In this document: positions 10,601 through 18,859 of the stretch, one piece after another | Layout of the letters: every line of letters begins with the position of its first letter | Position numbering within the stretch: position 1 is the first letter of the stretch | NCBI GenBank assembly: GCA_000169355.1 | Contig: AAXX01000001.1 | Coordinates: 1 to 64,000, forward strand | Direction of reading: 5' to 3' | Length of the DNA stretch: 64,000 bases | Source of the DNA: Flavobacteria bacterium BAL38 | GTDB taxonomy: Bacteria; Bacteroidota; Bacteroidia; Flavobacteriales; Flavobacteriaceae | Notes under the pieces: model-generated | Told to the model about the DNA's origin: nothing | Database searches by the model: none | Seen by the model: the letters and a program-made list of their open reading frames with translations, nothing else | Program-made: the position numbers and the translations under genes

Positions 10601-10783
10601 TTGTTGATTAAAGTCCATAGATAATAAAAACTCAATGCTATTAGCATTAGAAAGGGATGGTATTATTTCAAATAATGCCAAAGCAGTAAAATGATTACAG
10701 CTCAAATGTACTTTTGATGTTGTGGTTATCGCATTGTTTACTTCATCGAGAAGTAAAATATTTTGGTTGTTAATTATCCTCAT
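7616..10783 (-). CDS. SNF2-class helicase with possible PLD-like N-terminus
   Basis: This is a 1055-residue superfamily 2 ATPase of the SNF2/RapA-like group. Residues 1-190 resemble a degenerate phospholipase D-like module, without an obvious HxK catalytic pair. Walker A VGLGKT is at 251-256, DESHN (motif II) at 338-342 and SATPVNN (motif III) near 375. The C-terminal helicase domain includes CISEGQNLQ and QRFGRIDRIGSQ, and a long helical tail follows. Proteins of this type occur in defence operons with a methyltransferase and DUF4391. It probably remodels or translocates on DNA for the restriction complex. It follows the XRE gene by eight bases and is the first large gene of the operon. Confidence 0.85.
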   Translation of the reverse strand: MRIINNQNILLLDEVNNAITTTSKVHLSCNHFTALALFEIIPSLSNANSIEFLLSMDFNQQDDFRLIHSAKESKLELSLDRKHKLNQVIELVEKKIQIRQGGVGNQNILIIEDNGKSTCFTLTPLDFDSLCIGVVSSKTPIFITCFEDTANQFLGLFQNTWNNSKSLINVAVAERLKKGTVNITPEAIYKYSIREIFHYSTISERADEKLEKVGFKNSKIWSLLFNFQKDAVIGAIEKIEKYGGCIIADSVGLGKTFEALAIIKYYQLRNDRILVLAPKKLRENWTVYQQNDIYNVLAEDRLNYDVLNHTDLSREKGKSGDINLETINWGNYDLVVIDESHNFRNNPNKREGMTRYKRLMNDVIKANIRTKVLMLSATPVNNKMNDLKNQISFITEGNDNYFSNHGIESITQVMRDAQRRFTNWYRNGDPNNLDVKSLMEHLDGTYFRILDMLTIARSRKHIEKYYDTTDIGKFPTRLAPITIYPEIDTDNQFKDIGVIYDEISTLTLASYSPLGYVRADKRAYYEEKYDMLTATGSVFKQVDREQSLIYLMRINLLKRLESSIHSFRLTLLSLIETIDGNLRQIDEHKNGNIDSDFNITDIEIDDTELEDLLVGGKTKVLIQDMDIIRWKQDLKQDKTTLATLLSNISIIDSNRDAKLLELKNRITEKIENPINEGNKKIIVFTAFADTAKYIHEELKNWLIDEHSVYSALVTGSDTNKTNMPNCKSDLNTILTNFSPKSKKRHDLNPDEKNEIDVLICTDCISEGQNLQDCDYLVNYDIHWNPVRIIQRFGRIDRIGSQNDNIQLVNFFPSMELDSFIDLVARVQGKMVMLDVSATGEDNIISQNSREMQDLDYRKRQLKQLQDQVIDLEDVQGSISITDMTFNDFKIDLEKSIDEQLMELNEIPRASYAVVKSNLAEIKQGVIFCLKDTTEDYSKHLKNNILYPFFLAYISLDGTEIIKGAQTKTALDYFRKLGMGNDKIATDLIAEFDKETKGNKKMDNYIQLLRKTLDEVKGIQEEIGLDSLATPGGTTLFADAINQEDSLELVSYLIIK

Positions 10784-10791
10784 AAAATAGT

Positions 10792-10974
10792 TTAATTCAA
10801 TAGTTCTTTCGCATCGACCTGTAATAATTTTGCAATATCATATAAAACTTCAATACTAGGTTGTCGTTTATTTGTAACATATCCGTTAACCATATTATAC
10901 GACTTTCCAAGCCTTTCAGCCAACCAAACCTGTTTGATACCTTTATCTTTAAGTACTTCTTTGATACGATTCAT
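10792..10974 (-). CDS. XRE-family HTH regulator (small)
   Basis: A 60-residue Cro/CI-like DNA-binding protein made almost entirely of the HTH fold. Key segments are QVWLAERLGKSYNMVNGY (helices 2-3) and NKRQPSIEVLYDIAKLL. I place the start at ATG 10974. A longer frame from TTG 10995 exists, but the extra residues do not belong to the fold. It is the first gene of the restriction operon and lies eight bases ahead of the helicase. It probably regulates the operon, as controller proteins do for other restriction systems. Confidence 0.85.
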   Translation of the reverse strand: MNRIKEVLKDKGIKQVWLAERLGKSYNMVNGYVTNKRQPSIEVLYDIAKLLQVDAKELLN

Positions 10975-11254
10975 CGGTGCATTATTTGGGTACAATATAG
11001 TGAAAAAACCAACATAAAATGAGATAAAAATATTTCAAAACCGAAATTGACCCTAAATGACATGAAACCTTAATAGCTATGGCTTTTTATTGAATTTTTC
11101 TCCTGTATTTACTGAGTAACCTTCAATAATGAATACGGTAACGATAGTATGCATTTTGGAACAAACAATATGATAAAAAAATGTCAAAAAAACTCAAAAA
11201 TTACAATTGATTTAGCAAAAAAATAATTGAAATATATGCACTAAATTGCTTGAA
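10975..11254. other. Intergenic region between WYL gene and restriction operon
   Basis: This AT-rich 280-base gap presumably holds the operon promoter, but no convincing TAnnTTTG/TTTG pair is visible. An 8-bp inverted repeat (TTATTGAA at 11087-11094 and TTCAATAA at 11122-11129) is the only symmetry found and may be chance. Confidence 0.35.
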
Positions 11255-12142
11255 CTATTTTTTTATTCTATTAGAAAAATATTCAATATATTCCTTAGAG
11301 CCAATAATTTCAACTTCATTTGACAAACCTAATATGAATCGTGTAATTGGTTTAGGATTATTTATTGAACACTTCAAATTGTAGGGTTTGTTTTTATCTG
11401 TTTGCGTAATAAAAGGTAAAACCAAAGGATATTCTTCTTTTAAAATAACAAATGCTCTTAATGACAGATTTAATTCAATATCAAATTTTTCACCGTTCCA
11501 CTCCGAAAAGCCAAAAACATCAGTTTGGTCAACTTTATGTAAACTTTGGAATTCTTGCTTTTCAGAAAGTTCTTCAACCTCTGTAATTCGTTCTATATTG
11601 AAATATTTATTTTTTTGGGTTGCTATTTCAAATGCACAAATAGAAGTGTAATTATCTGAAAAGGAAATAGGCTCAACTAATCTATCTGCTATTTTTTGTG
11701 AATTTGCAGAATGATAACTTTTTAAAATTATTTTATTTTCATTTTCTATAGAAATGCTTATTTTTTGAATGATTAATCCTAAATGAGCATTTAGAATATT
11801 GTTACCATGAACCGCCATTTCTGATTTGAAATATATTTTTTTCAATATAGCATCTTTCAGTTTATTGTCTTTAGCAGAACTCAAAAGCAATTCACTTAAT
11901 AGCGCTACTTCTTCATTAGTAAATGAATCAAATTCTTGAAATCTATCTCCATTAATAAAATATCTTTTGTTTTGGTCACGTTCTAATTCAAACCCCAATT
12001 CTTTTATTAAATCTAAGTATCTATATACAGTTCTTTCCGTACTTTCTATAAACCCAGCCATAAATCGAATTGATTTAGCGGGTTCTTTTTTAAGCAAAGA
12101 TATCAGTTGTAAAACCCTAAGTATTTTATGTTGATTTAGCAT
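11255..12142 (-). CDS. WYL-domain transcriptional regulator
   Basis: A regulator of about 295 residues with an N-terminal winged HTH (KILRVLQLISLL, then ESTERTVYRYLDLI) and a WYL-like C-terminal sensor domain (roughly residues 130-295, including IILKSYHS). I use ATG 12142, because the longer frame begins at TTG 12163 inside an inverted repeat. WYL proteins such as CapW and BrxR repress or monitor defence operons and respond to nucleic acid ligands. Its position just ahead of the restriction operon, in the same direction, fits that role. Whether it controls that operon or only itself cannot be decided from sequence. Confidence 0.8.
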   Translation of the reverse strand: MLNQHKILRVLQLISLLKKEPAKSIRFMAGFIESTERTVYRYLDLIKELGFELERDQNKRYFINGDRFQEFDSFTNEEVALLSELLLSSAKDNKLKDAILKKIYFKSEMAVHGNNILNAHLGLIIQKISISIENENKIILKSYHSANSQKIADRLVEPISFSDNYTSICAFEIATQKNKYFNIERITEVEELSEKQEFQSLHKVDQTDVFGFSEWNGEKFDIELNLSLRAFVILKEEYPLVLPFITQTDKNKPYNLKCSINNPKPITRFILGLSNEVEIIGSKEYIEYFSNRIKK

Positions 12143-12156
12143 GATTAATAAATTTC

Positions 12157-12200
12157 TTGTCAAATTAGGACAATATTTGAGACTTAAACAAGTCGTTGAC
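12157..12200. promoter_or_regulatory. Candidate operator upstream of WYL gene
   Basis: Several short inverted repeats are packed immediately upstream of the WYL start. They are TTGTC/GACAA (12157-12173, 7-base loop), GACTT/AAGTC (12181-12194) and GTC/GAC (12192-12200). The cluster lies between the divergent WYL and lipoprotein genes. Autorepressing WYL regulators commonly bind such sites. This is inference from symmetry and location. Confidence 0.4.
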
Positions 12201-12256
12201 TCAAGTTGTCAATAAAAGATTGGTTTTTTGTATATTATTAACTAAAATTTAAATTT

Positions 12257-13078
12257 ATGATGAAAAAATTATTATTAATCGTAACAATTACTTGTTTATT
12301 AGCTTCTTGTAATTCCGTTTCAAATTACTATCAAATCTATAAAGTTAATCCTTCAGAAAATATTGTAAAAAAGGATAATCTTCTAGTTTTTGAGGATGAA
12401 AATTGTATTGTTTCTTATGACCTATGGCAAAATGGTGGAAACATTGGATTTAATGTGTATAATAAATCAAACAAAAACTTATATCTAGATTTAGAACAAA
12501 GTTTTTTTATATTTAATGGTGTTGCCAACAATTATTACAAAAATAGAATTTTTACTAACACTTCTAATTCTGAGACAATTTCACAATCAACGCTATCTTT
12601 AACTAAATCTATTACTGGATTTAATAATTTAAATTTATTACAAACTAACAATAAAACTGCAACAAGTAACATTGGACTTGTGAATTCAACAGGTTATTCC
12701 GTTTCATTTAATGAGGAAAAAATAATAAATATTCCACCAAAAACTTCAAAATATATAACAGAATATTCTATCAATAATTCATTTTACAGAGATTGTGATT
12801 TATTTAAATACCCAACTAAAAAACAAATAAAAACTAAAACTTTTTCAAAAACAGATAGTCCATTAGTTTTTAGTAACAAAATAGCATACTTCATGGATTC
12901 GCCAGAAAAATTAATTGTTTTTGATAATTCTTTTTATATTTCTGAAATTACAAATTATTCTGAAAATGATGCGTTTCATTTAAAAACAGATGAATATTGT
13001 GGTAAAAAAAGCTTCACCAAAAGCTACTACTTCAATGATAAGTCACCAGATAAATTTTATGTAAAATATGTAAAATAA
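12257..13078 (+). CDS. Predicted lipoprotein, unknown function
   Basis: A protein of 273 residues with a signal peptide (KKLLLIVTITCLLASC) ending in a lipobox, so it should be anchored by Cys18. The next residues, NSVS, do not settle which membrane it is in. The mature part is Asn/Ser/Thr/Lys rich and looks like beta-sandwich, with no recognised family. Two adjacent Met codons are possible starts. It is divergent from the WYL regulator and shares its intergenic control region. Composition is as AT-rich as the rest of the accessory segment. Confidence 0.72.
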   Translation: MMKKLLLIVTITCLLASCNSVSNYYQIYKVNPSENIVKKDNLLVFEDENCIVSYDLWQNGGNIGFNVYNKSNKNLYLDLEQSFFIFNGVANNYYKNRIFTNTSNSETISQSTLSLTKSITGFNNLNLLQTNNKTATSNIGLVNSTGYSVSFNEEKIINIPPKTSKYITEYSINNSFYRDCDLFKYPTKKQIKTKTFSKTDSPLVFSNKIAYFMDSPEKLIVFDNSFYISEITNYSENDAFHLKTDEYCGKKSFTKSYYFNDKSPDKFYVKYVK

Positions 13079-13181
13079 TCTTCACATAATCACTTTTCGT
13101 ATAATCAGCTAATAGTAATTTTGCAATTGAGTAAATAAAATTTACTTATTCTTTTACATTTTTCTTTTATTTAATAGTTTT

Positions 13182-13913
13182 TCAATCACAAAAATATTTT
13201 TCATTTTTAATCTTAAAATTTAAGTTATTTTTTTTACAAAAATTTTTGAATACTTCTGTGATTTCATCTCTGTTTTTAATATATTCGTTAAAATAAAAAC
13301 TTGTTTGCAAATATTTATAAACATCACTTTCTATATCTGGTCTTGCTATTTCTTCTGGTTCTAAAATATTAATACTAAAATCCAATTCTTCATAAATATA
13401 CCTTGGTAATTCAATTTGAATTCTATCACAATAATTGAATTTTTTTAAATCACCATATTTCAACCAATAATTATAAAAATGTTTTGTAATGTCATTTGTT
13501 TTGTATAGCAAATCACGAATTTCAATATTTATTTTATTATACTCATTATTAATCCTTCTTAAAATAGTATTTTTTTTTGCTTTATTAAACACTTCTTCAA
13601 TTATTTTAAAATCATTTAGTTTATTACTTTGTGGACAATCCACAAAAAATGGTATCAAATAAAAATGATTTTTTGAATTTAAAATATAAAAACAGTTTTC
13701 ATAACCAAATTCTTGATGCAAACCATTTGATAATTCAAAAATTTTAGAACTAAAGTAGTCATCTTTATTGTAATTATTATTTGTTTGAACTATAAATAAT
13801 ATTTCATACTCTTCATTAATAAACAATGAATGCGAATAAATATCATTTTCAAAAACATCTTGTTTTTTAAAATTAAATTTTAATTCAAAATTATTTTTTG
13901 ATAGTAAATCCAT
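13182..13913 (-). CDS. Hypothetical protein
   Basis: I do not recognise this 243-residue soluble protein. It is very rich in Asn, Phe, Tyr, Lys and Ile and has no signal peptide or membrane segment. The first 90 residues look like alternating strands and the rest mostly helical. It lies alone, 53 bases upstream of the DUF2130 gene's 3' end on the same strand, so it may be the last gene of that unit. Composition is typical of horizontally acquired AT-rich islands. Confidence 0.6.
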   Translation of the reverse strand: MDLLSKNNFELKFNFKKQDVFENDIYSHSLFINEEYEILFIVQTNNNYNKDDYFSSKIFELSNGLHQEFGYENCFYILNSKNHFYLIPFFVDCPQSNKLNDFKIIEEVFNKAKKNTILRRINNEYNKINIEIRDLLYKTNDITKHFYNYWLKYGDLKKFNYCDRIQIELPRYIYEELDFSINILEPEEIARPDIESDVYKYLQTSFYFNEYIKNRDEITEVFKNFCKKNNLNFKIKNEKYFCD

Positions 13914-13966
13914 ATATTTAATTTTAATACTCTATTTCTATTTTTTTATAATTGAAGTTGAAAAAT

Positions 13967-15205
13967 TTAATTGTTTTTCAACTCATCAAACTTAGCTTTC
14001 ATCGTTGGATTATTATAAGTCAACTTTTTGATGGTTAAATCCTCCGTTTTTTCGTTTGCTAAACGCAGGTTGTTTTCTGAAGATAATAAGGCTGCTTTCG
14101 TTTTTTCTAATTCTTTTATGGTTTTGTCAATTCCATCAATGGCTTCATTAAACTTACGACTGGCTAAATCATAATTTCTGGCAAAACCTTCTTTAAATTT
14201 GTTCATTTTCTCTTCAAAGTTGGTAATGTCAATATTTTGACTACGCACTAATGCTAATTCTGCTTTGTATTGCATCGAACTCATAGCTGCATTTCGCAAC
14301 AAGGTAATTATAGAAATAAAAAATTGAGGACGCACAACATACATTTTTGGATATTTATAGGACACGTCAACAATACCTGTATTGTATAATTCGCTTTCTC
14401 CTTCAAGCATAGAAACTAAAATAGCATATTCACATTTTTTTTCGGTTCTGTCTTTATCTAATTCTTTTAAGAAATCATCATTTCGCTTTTTAGTAGCTGT
14501 GGTATCGGCTTCATTTTTCATTTCAAACATAATTGAAATAATTTCATTTCCATGTTCGTCGTTTTCTCTGTAAATATAATCTCCTTTACTACCCGACTTA
14601 GCATCATTGTCTTTTTCAAAATAAGCTTTTGGAAACGCAGTAGCACGTAATTTATTAAACTCATTTTCACAATGCAATTCCAACGTTTCACCTATCATTT
14701 TAGTAGAAAGTTTTGCCTTCATGTCTTTAACACGAGCAATTTCTTCTTCTTTGTATTTAATGATAGCGTCTTTACTTTGTAATTCGGTGGTGAATTGTTG
14801 CTTTAAAGTGCTTTCTATATTTTGCTTTTCCAGTTCTTTGGTTTTTACTTCATTGGCAAAAGCATCCCTTTCTTTTTCAATTTTTTGAACTGCTTCTGTG
14901 ACCGATAGTTTCTTTTGAACCTCAGCATTTTGCAATTGCGATTGCATTTGCGCAATTTCATTTTCTTTCTGCGTTAATTTTCCGGTAAGCTCTTTTTCTT
15001 TTTTTACTAAATCTTCTTGCAGTGTGTTTCTTAAATTTGCCTCAGCAAGTTTAACCGCATTTTGCTTGTCGTTTTCTGCTAATTTTAGGCGTTTATCTAA
15101 TTCCTCTTCAAATTGTTGGTCTCTAATTTGCTTAGTAATATCTGCATAACTGGATTCATCAATTTTAAACGGTGTTTTGCAGTTGGGACATATAATTTCT
15201 TTCAT
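13967..15205 (-). CDS. DUF2130 domain-containing protein
   Basis: A 412-residue protein starting with a zinc-ribbon-like half, CPNCKTPF, followed by a long charged coiled coil (about residues 20-170, rich in Glu, Lys and Gln). The conserved DUF2130 core (about 175-330) includes [10 protein letters not shown] and MFEMKNE, which resemble a nuclease-like fold with acidic and Lys residues. Another coiled coil ends the protein. The family occurs across bacteria with unknown function. The start overlaps the stop of the upstream phosphatase gene by four bases, so the two are co-translated. Confidence 0.85.
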   Translation of the reverse strand: MKEIICPNCKTPFKIDESSYADITKQIRDQQFEEELDKRLKLAENDKQNAVKLAEANLRNTLQEDLVKKEKELTGKLTQKENEIAQMQSQLQNAEVQKKLSVTEAVQKIEKERDAFANEVKTKELEKQNIESTLKQQFTTELQSKDAIIKYKEEEIARVKDMKAKLSTKMIGETLELHCENEFNKLRATAFPKAYFEKDNDAKSGSKGDYIYRENDEHGNEIISIMFEMKNEADTTATKKRNDDFLKELDKDRTEKKCEYAILVSMLEGESELYNTGIVDVSYKYPKMYVVRPQFFISIITLLRNAAMSSMQYKAELALVRSQNIDITNFEEKMNKFKEGFARNYDLASRKFNEAIDGIDKTIKELEKTKAALLSSENNLRLANEKTEDLTIKKLTYNNPTMKAKFDELKNN

Positions 15206-16104
15206 GATAAACTTTTTTGAATTTCTAATTTTTCAGTATCTAATGAATAAGCAACTAAATGTCCATTTTTTGCAACACTATAATCCAAACACTTTGCATT
15301 AGATTTCGAATTTAGAGTTGGATTATCTTCCTTCAACCAATAATGTCCAAAAAATATGGGTTTATCATCAGGTAACTCATCAACAAAACCTTTAAATACA
15401 GTGCCTTTTAAGCTCGATGGGCAATTAAACAAATATTCATCATTCATAATATCCCCAGTACAATAATGCCACCATTTAACTCTACACTTATCTCTTTTTA
15501 CATTATCAGCATCATAAAAATGATGTCCATCTGCTAATTCATGTTCTTTGCCTTTAAGAATTTCTTCCACCACAACATATTCATCAGAGTTCTCATCAGT
15601 TAATCTATCAAGCCATTCATCATTCCAATGAATCGGGTTATTTCTAAGAAACTCAATATGTTTCTTATTCCAATACGCATGAACCACTCTATAATTTTCA
15701 GTCTCAATAAATAATGGCAAGTTTTTGAACCACTCCAAATACATTTTCAATTCTTCTTGATGATGCTGAAATTGTTTTAGAGTTTCTATATGTTGATTAA
15801 TTTCAGTAAACCCATGTTTTCTATAATAGCCACCATTTTTTTTATTTTTGGCATGAAATAATATAGCATTGTATTCGTGGTTGCCCATTACTGCATCTGC
15901 TGTTTTGTTATCACACATGCCTTTTACAATTTCAAGAGTTTCTCTGATTTGAAGACCTCTGTCAATATAATCTCCAACAAAAACTACTTTTCTTCCTTCA
16001 GGATGAGAAAAATACCCCTTATTATTGTTATAACCAAGTTTGATTAACAAGCTTGCTAGTTCAACAGCATGACCATGAATATCTCCAATAAAATCTACTT
16101 TCAT
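15202..16104 (-). CDS. Metallophosphoesterase (calcineurin-like)
   Basis: A 300-residue phosphoesterase with the canonical metal-binding motifs in order: GDIHGH (about residues 7-12), GDYIDRG (about 44-50) and GNHEY (about 73-77), with later His residues such as FFGHYW. The layout resembles PrpE and diadenosine tetraphosphatase/Ser-Thr phosphatase-like enzymes of the PPP group. The substrate could be a dinucleotide polyphosphate, RNA cap or phosphoprotein. It has no signal peptide, so it is cytoplasmic. It overlaps the DUF2130 start (ATGA) and is the first gene of that pair. Confidence 0.87.
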   Translation of the reverse strand: MKVDFIGDIHGHAVELASLLIKLGYNNNKGYFSHPEGRKVVFVGDYIDRGLQIRETLEIVKGMCDNKTADAVMGNHEYNAILFHAKNKKNGGYYRKHGFTEINQHIETLKQFQHHQEELKMYLEWFKNLPLFIETENYRVVHAYWNKKHIEFLRNNPIHWNDEWLDRLTDENSDEYVVVEEILKGKEHELADGHHFYDADNVKRDKCRVKWWHYCTGDIMNDEYLFNCPSSLKGTVFKGFVDELPDDKPIFFGHYWLKEDNPTLNSKSNAKCLDYSVAKNGHLVAYSLDTEKLEIQKSLS

Positions 16105-16157
16105 TTAGTGTTTTTAATTTTTGACAATATAAGGAAAAAAATAGCAACATATTAAAC

Positions 16158-16589
16158 TTAATTATCAAGAAAATTTAACTTTTTTAATACAATACTTACT
16201 GGTATACCCATAATAAAAGCAATTTGAAAAATCAAATTATCTAATAAATTATAATACCCAAAGAATTTAAAAATATGGAAACAAAATAAAATTAAAATTA
16301 AAGTAACAATACTAAATAACATTCCAACCCAATAATAGAATGCTCCATTCATGGCGTACATTATGGATGGATTTTTAAACTTTAAAGGTTTTGATAGATA
16401 ATCGATAACCCAAAAATTAATACCTAAAGGTATGGCTGTAATAGAAGCAGTGGTTATTGAAATTTTGTAATCATAAAAGGCATAAAATGAATCTATAAAA
16501 AATCCATATATATGAATTAAAACTACCATTACAAAAGCTGTCAATAAACCATAAATGTAGTATTTTAAAAAAAGAAATAAGTATTTCAT
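16158..16589 (-). CDS. Small membrane protein, unknown
   Basis: A hydrophobic protein of 143 residues with about four predicted transmembrane segments (near residues 3-25, 38-60, 75-105 and 110-135). It has no recognised family. I place the start at ATG 16589, since the longer frame uses an upstream TTG. It lies 18 bases downstream of the gene ending at 16608, so it is likely the last gene of the leftward operon starting near 18390. Confidence 0.65.
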   Translation of the reverse strand: MKYLFLFLKYYIYGLLTAFVMVVLIHIYGFFIDSFYAFYDYKISITTASITAIPLGINFWVIDYLSKPLKFKNPSIMYAMNGAFYYWVGMLFSIVTLILILFCFHIFKFFGYYNLLDNLIFQIAFIMGIPVSIVLKKLNFLDN

Positions 16590-16607
16590 GAGGTACAAAT
16601 TTTAAAG

Positions 16608-17051
16608 TTAATAATGCATCGCTATATGGATGTTTCCACGTAACCACTGGTTTTTTGATGTATGGTAATCTACTTTTATGTTGGACACCAAAAATGAATT
16701 CACCAATGTGAAAACCACTTCTGTATCTTCTTCTAAAAAATCAAACACGATACCTGTTAATTCATTTTCAGTACGTCCTTTAATGAGGGTTACTTCTTCT
16801 TGTAACAAATCACTTGATTTTAATTGAACAATTTGAAAATCTTCCTCAGGATTTTCTGGAATAATAGTAGTGCCTGACTTATAATATCTATTGGTATTAA
16901 GAGTGTAAAGAACTAATTCATTTGTATCATCATTCTCTTCAATGACCACAAAATAGGCTTCTTTTTCAAGTTCGTTACGTTTATAATTCTTTAAGCGAAC
17001 GATTTGTCCGAGAGTAAAAGGAGTGTTCATATTTTTAATTTTAGGTTTCAT
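16608..17051 (-). CDS. Hypothetical protein, paralogue of 17085-17558
   Basis: A soluble protein of 147 residues with no recognised family. It shares with its upstream neighbour the pattern FTLGQIVRLKNYKR, EAYFVVIEE, a Tyr/Lys-rich TNRYYKSG and SDLLQEE. The first half suggests a small beta-barrel of SH3 or KOW type, as the opening GQIVRLKNY also does. This is a tandem duplicate in the unknown module. An internal Met eight residues in is an alternative start. Confidence 0.65.
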   Translation of the reverse strand: MKPKIKNMNTPFTLGQIVRLKNYKRNELEKEAYFVVIEENDDTNELVLYTLNTNRYYKSGTTIIPENPEEDFQIVQLKSSDLLQEEVTLIKGRTENELTGIVFDFLEEDTEVVFTLVNSFLVSNIKVDYHTSKNQWLRGNIHIAMHY

Positions 17052-17084
17052 TTATAATTTTTCTTAATGTCAGTATATTTTAGT

Positions 17085-17558
17085 TTAAGGGACAATATTA
17101 TATTTTTCATCATCCATGTTTTTATAATCAATTAATATAAATAAAGGGCCACGTATAGGGTATTGAGAATGAGAGAAAAACTCAAATTCATTTTTAGATA
17201 GCAGATATCCGTCTTTTTCTTCAAATTCTATAAGAGCATCCTCGCCTATAAATGCTGTGGCGGTTCCAATTCCAACTTCGAATTTTATAGTGTCTTGAGT
17301 GATGATTTTTTCCTGTAATAAATCGCTATATTTTAGGTCAACAAATCGTAAATCTTCTTGTGGAAATTCAGGTATAATGGTTTCACCCGCTTTATAAAAT
17401 CGATTGGTTTTGATGGTAAAGAGTACCAGTTGATTGTTTTCGTCTTCTTCTTGAATAACAACAAAATAAGCTTCTTTGTCTTCGGGTTTTCGTTTGTAAT
17501 TTTTGAATCTTACAATTTGTCCTACAGTAAAAGTGTTTTTCATAATTTTAGTTTTCAT
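17085..17558 (-). CDS. Hypothetical protein, paralogue of 16608-17051
   Basis: Unrecognised 157-residue protein homologous to the next gene downstream through TFTVGQIVRFKNYKR, TNRFYKAGETIIPE and YSDLLQEK. The start at 17558 overlaps the previous gene by 11 bases. An internal Met at residue 6 would begin just after that gene's stop and is equally possible. No signal peptide is seen. The paired copies suggest that the module depends on two related, possibly heteromeric, proteins. Confidence 0.65.
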   Translation of the reverse strand: MKTKIMKNTFTVGQIVRFKNYKRKPEDKEAYFVVIQEEDENNQLVLFTIKTNRFYKAGETIIPEFPQEDLRFVDLKYSDLLQEKIITQDTIKFEVGIGTATAFIGEDALIEFEEKDGYLLSKNEFEFFSHSQYPIRGPLFILIDYKNMDDEKYNIVP

Positions 17559-18012
17559 TGATAATTCTAATTAAAGTGGGTTCATTGTGTTGTAGAGCAA
17601 TATTGAAAAAATTAAAATAAGTGCCTTCGGCATGTTTTTCAATAAAATCAATAGCTTTAACCTCTTTTGGTAGTGCTGGGAATAGTAAAGAAAAACGAAG
17701 TACTTGTCCAGAACGTTTAAAATGATATTTGTTAGGAGCAATCGGAATATTGATTGCTTGTATCATTTTATACCTTACTTCAGAACCTACTGGTTTAATA
17801 AAGCAATCGGCATCCATTTGAATCCAACCTCCATTTTTATAATATTTTGATGAGATATACACAAAATCAATTTGAGTATTTTCTTCATTTAATGTGATTT
17901 GCTCTATTCCCATGTGTTCATTGGGTGTGAAATCTGAAATTGGATTTGTAAACACAATTGTTTCTTTTTGAATCATTTCTTGTTGAGATTCGTTTTTAAA
18001 ATTTGTTTTCAT
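17548..18012 (-). CDS. Beta-sandwich-like protein, paralogue of 19894-20319
   Basis: A 154-residue protein of a family I know only as a Bacteroidetes-style Ig-like/beta-sandwich domain. The tell-tale pattern is GGWIQMDADCFIKP, a strand with RYKMIQAINIPIAP, then LRFSLLFPALPKEVKAIDFIE. The rightward gene 19894-20319 shares this pattern clearly, and 18025-18390 shares it more weakly. There is no signal peptide, unlike many family members, so a cytoplasmic role is likely. It lies 12 bases downstream of its distant paralogue and overlaps the next gene. Confidence 0.68.
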   Translation of the reverse strand: MKTNFKNESQQEMIQKETIVFTNPISDFTPNEHMGIEQITLNEENTQIDFVYISSKYYKNGGWIQMDADCFIKPVGSEVRYKMIQAINIPIAPNKYHFKRSGQVLRFSLLFPALPKEVKAIDFIEKHAEGTYFNFFNIALQHNEPTLIRIINEN

Positions 18013-18024
18013 AAGTATTTGTTT

Positions 18025-18390
18025 TTAAGATGTTACGTTAATTCTCTTTATTAATATGCCTTTTGACTTAGATACTAAATCAAATGGATTTGTTATTACA
18101 TTCATGGGTTTGAAAATCAATTGAAACTTAATTACAATCCCAGAATTAAAGTAATAGTTCTTTTTAGGGTAAAGTAAAACATTGGAAGTTGATAAGAGAT
18201 TATATTCAATGTGTGTGGCACAATCTACAAGCACTATATCATCAGGGATTTTAAAAAACCCTTTATTCTTTTCATTGGTTACATCCTTGGTCAGGAATAC
18301 CATTTCAATTATTGTTTTATTAGGTCGAAAAACTACCTTGTAAATTCCTAGATTTTTGCAATTTGAATAATCGCATAATGGTGGTTTCAT
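18025..18390 (-). CDS. Beta-sandwich-like protein, divergent paralogue
   Basis: A protein of 121 residues that I read as a shortened, divergent relative of its neighbour at 17548-18012. The aligned block is a central Asp/Cys-containing strand, LLYPKKNYYFNSG and IKFQLIFKPMNV followed by FDLVS. Its function is unknown. It is the first gene of the leftward operon, and the intergenic region ahead of it carries one copy of the 17-bp inverted repeat. Confidence 0.6.
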   Translation of the reverse strand: MKPPLCDYSNCKNLGIYKVVFRPNKTIIEMVFLTKDVTNEKNKGFFKIPDDIVLVDCATHIEYNLLSTSNVLLYPKKNYYFNSGIVIKFQLIFKPMNVITNPFDLVSKSKGILIKRINVTS

Positions 18391-18430
18391 TTATATTTTC
18401 AATTTATTAGGTCAAAATTATTATGTCAAA

Positions 18431-18447
18431 CCGCATTCTTTATACGG
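18431..18447 (-). promoter_or_regulatory. 17-bp inverted repeat, copy 1 (candidate operator)
   Basis: Read on the minus strand the site is CCGTATAAAGAATGCGG: CCGTAT and ATGCGG arms with one mismatched pair around five bases. It overlaps the stop codon of the small HTH gene and lies about 40 bases ahead of the gene starting at 18390. A second copy in the same orientation relative to its gene is at 18860-18876. It is probably the binding site of the WYL or HTH protein encoded between and beside the copies. Confidence 0.55.
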
Positions 18448-18739
18448 AGTTATTTTTATTTTTTAAAAAAGCATTAAATTCTTCAATTAATTTCAAATAT
18501 TTATTTTTCCAGAATTCTTCATTATATGATTTTGTATTATTTTCAAGTATTTTATCTTCAAAAAAATCATATTGAATTATATTACCAATTTCATTCATAA
18601 TGTCTATGCTAACGTTACTTTTTTCAAACAATAAATAAATCCATTTTCTGCTTTTTCCCATTCTTTTTGCAAGTTTTGTGATTGGATATCCACTTTCATA
18701 TATTCCTTTTCTTAAAAGCTCTCCTCGATGTTTTTTCAT
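18440..18739 (-). CDS. Small HTH (XRE-like) DNA-binding protein
   Basis: A protein of 99 residues starting at ATG 18739; a TTG-initiated frame eight codons longer exists but looks non-coding. Residues 15-50 (ITKLAKRMGKSRKWIYLL and a following recognition helix) fit a Cro/XRE-type HTH. A Lys/Asn-rich tail follows. It lies between the two divergent arms and its stop codon is embedded in one of the inverted repeats. It is likely a regulator of the module. Confidence 0.62.
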   Translation of the reverse strand: MKKHRGELLRKGIYESGYPITKLAKRMGKSRKWIYLLFEKSNVSIDIMNEIGNIIQYDFFEDKILENNTKSYNEEFWKNKYLKLIEEFNAFLKNKNNSV

Positions 18740-18859
18740 ATTTATATAGATTAGATTTTTCAATATAAATTTTCAAAAATTATAAATGTTCCAGATTATT
18801 ACTTTTAATATAAATTTTAACACTCCATAGAAATTATGATACAAATTTGAAACAGCTAA

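Noticed and set aside
10792..10995. Longer TTG-initiated start for the XRE gene, with a promoter at 10992-10999
   Set aside because: The TTG lies in a TATATTGT stretch that resembles a -7 box more than coding sequence, and no fitting -33 element supports the promoter. I used ATG 10974 and list no promoter.
11087..11129. TTATTGAA/TTCAATAA inverted repeat as operator of the restriction operon
   Set aside because: AT-only short arms with a long spacer in AT-rich DNA. Chance is a sufficient explanation.
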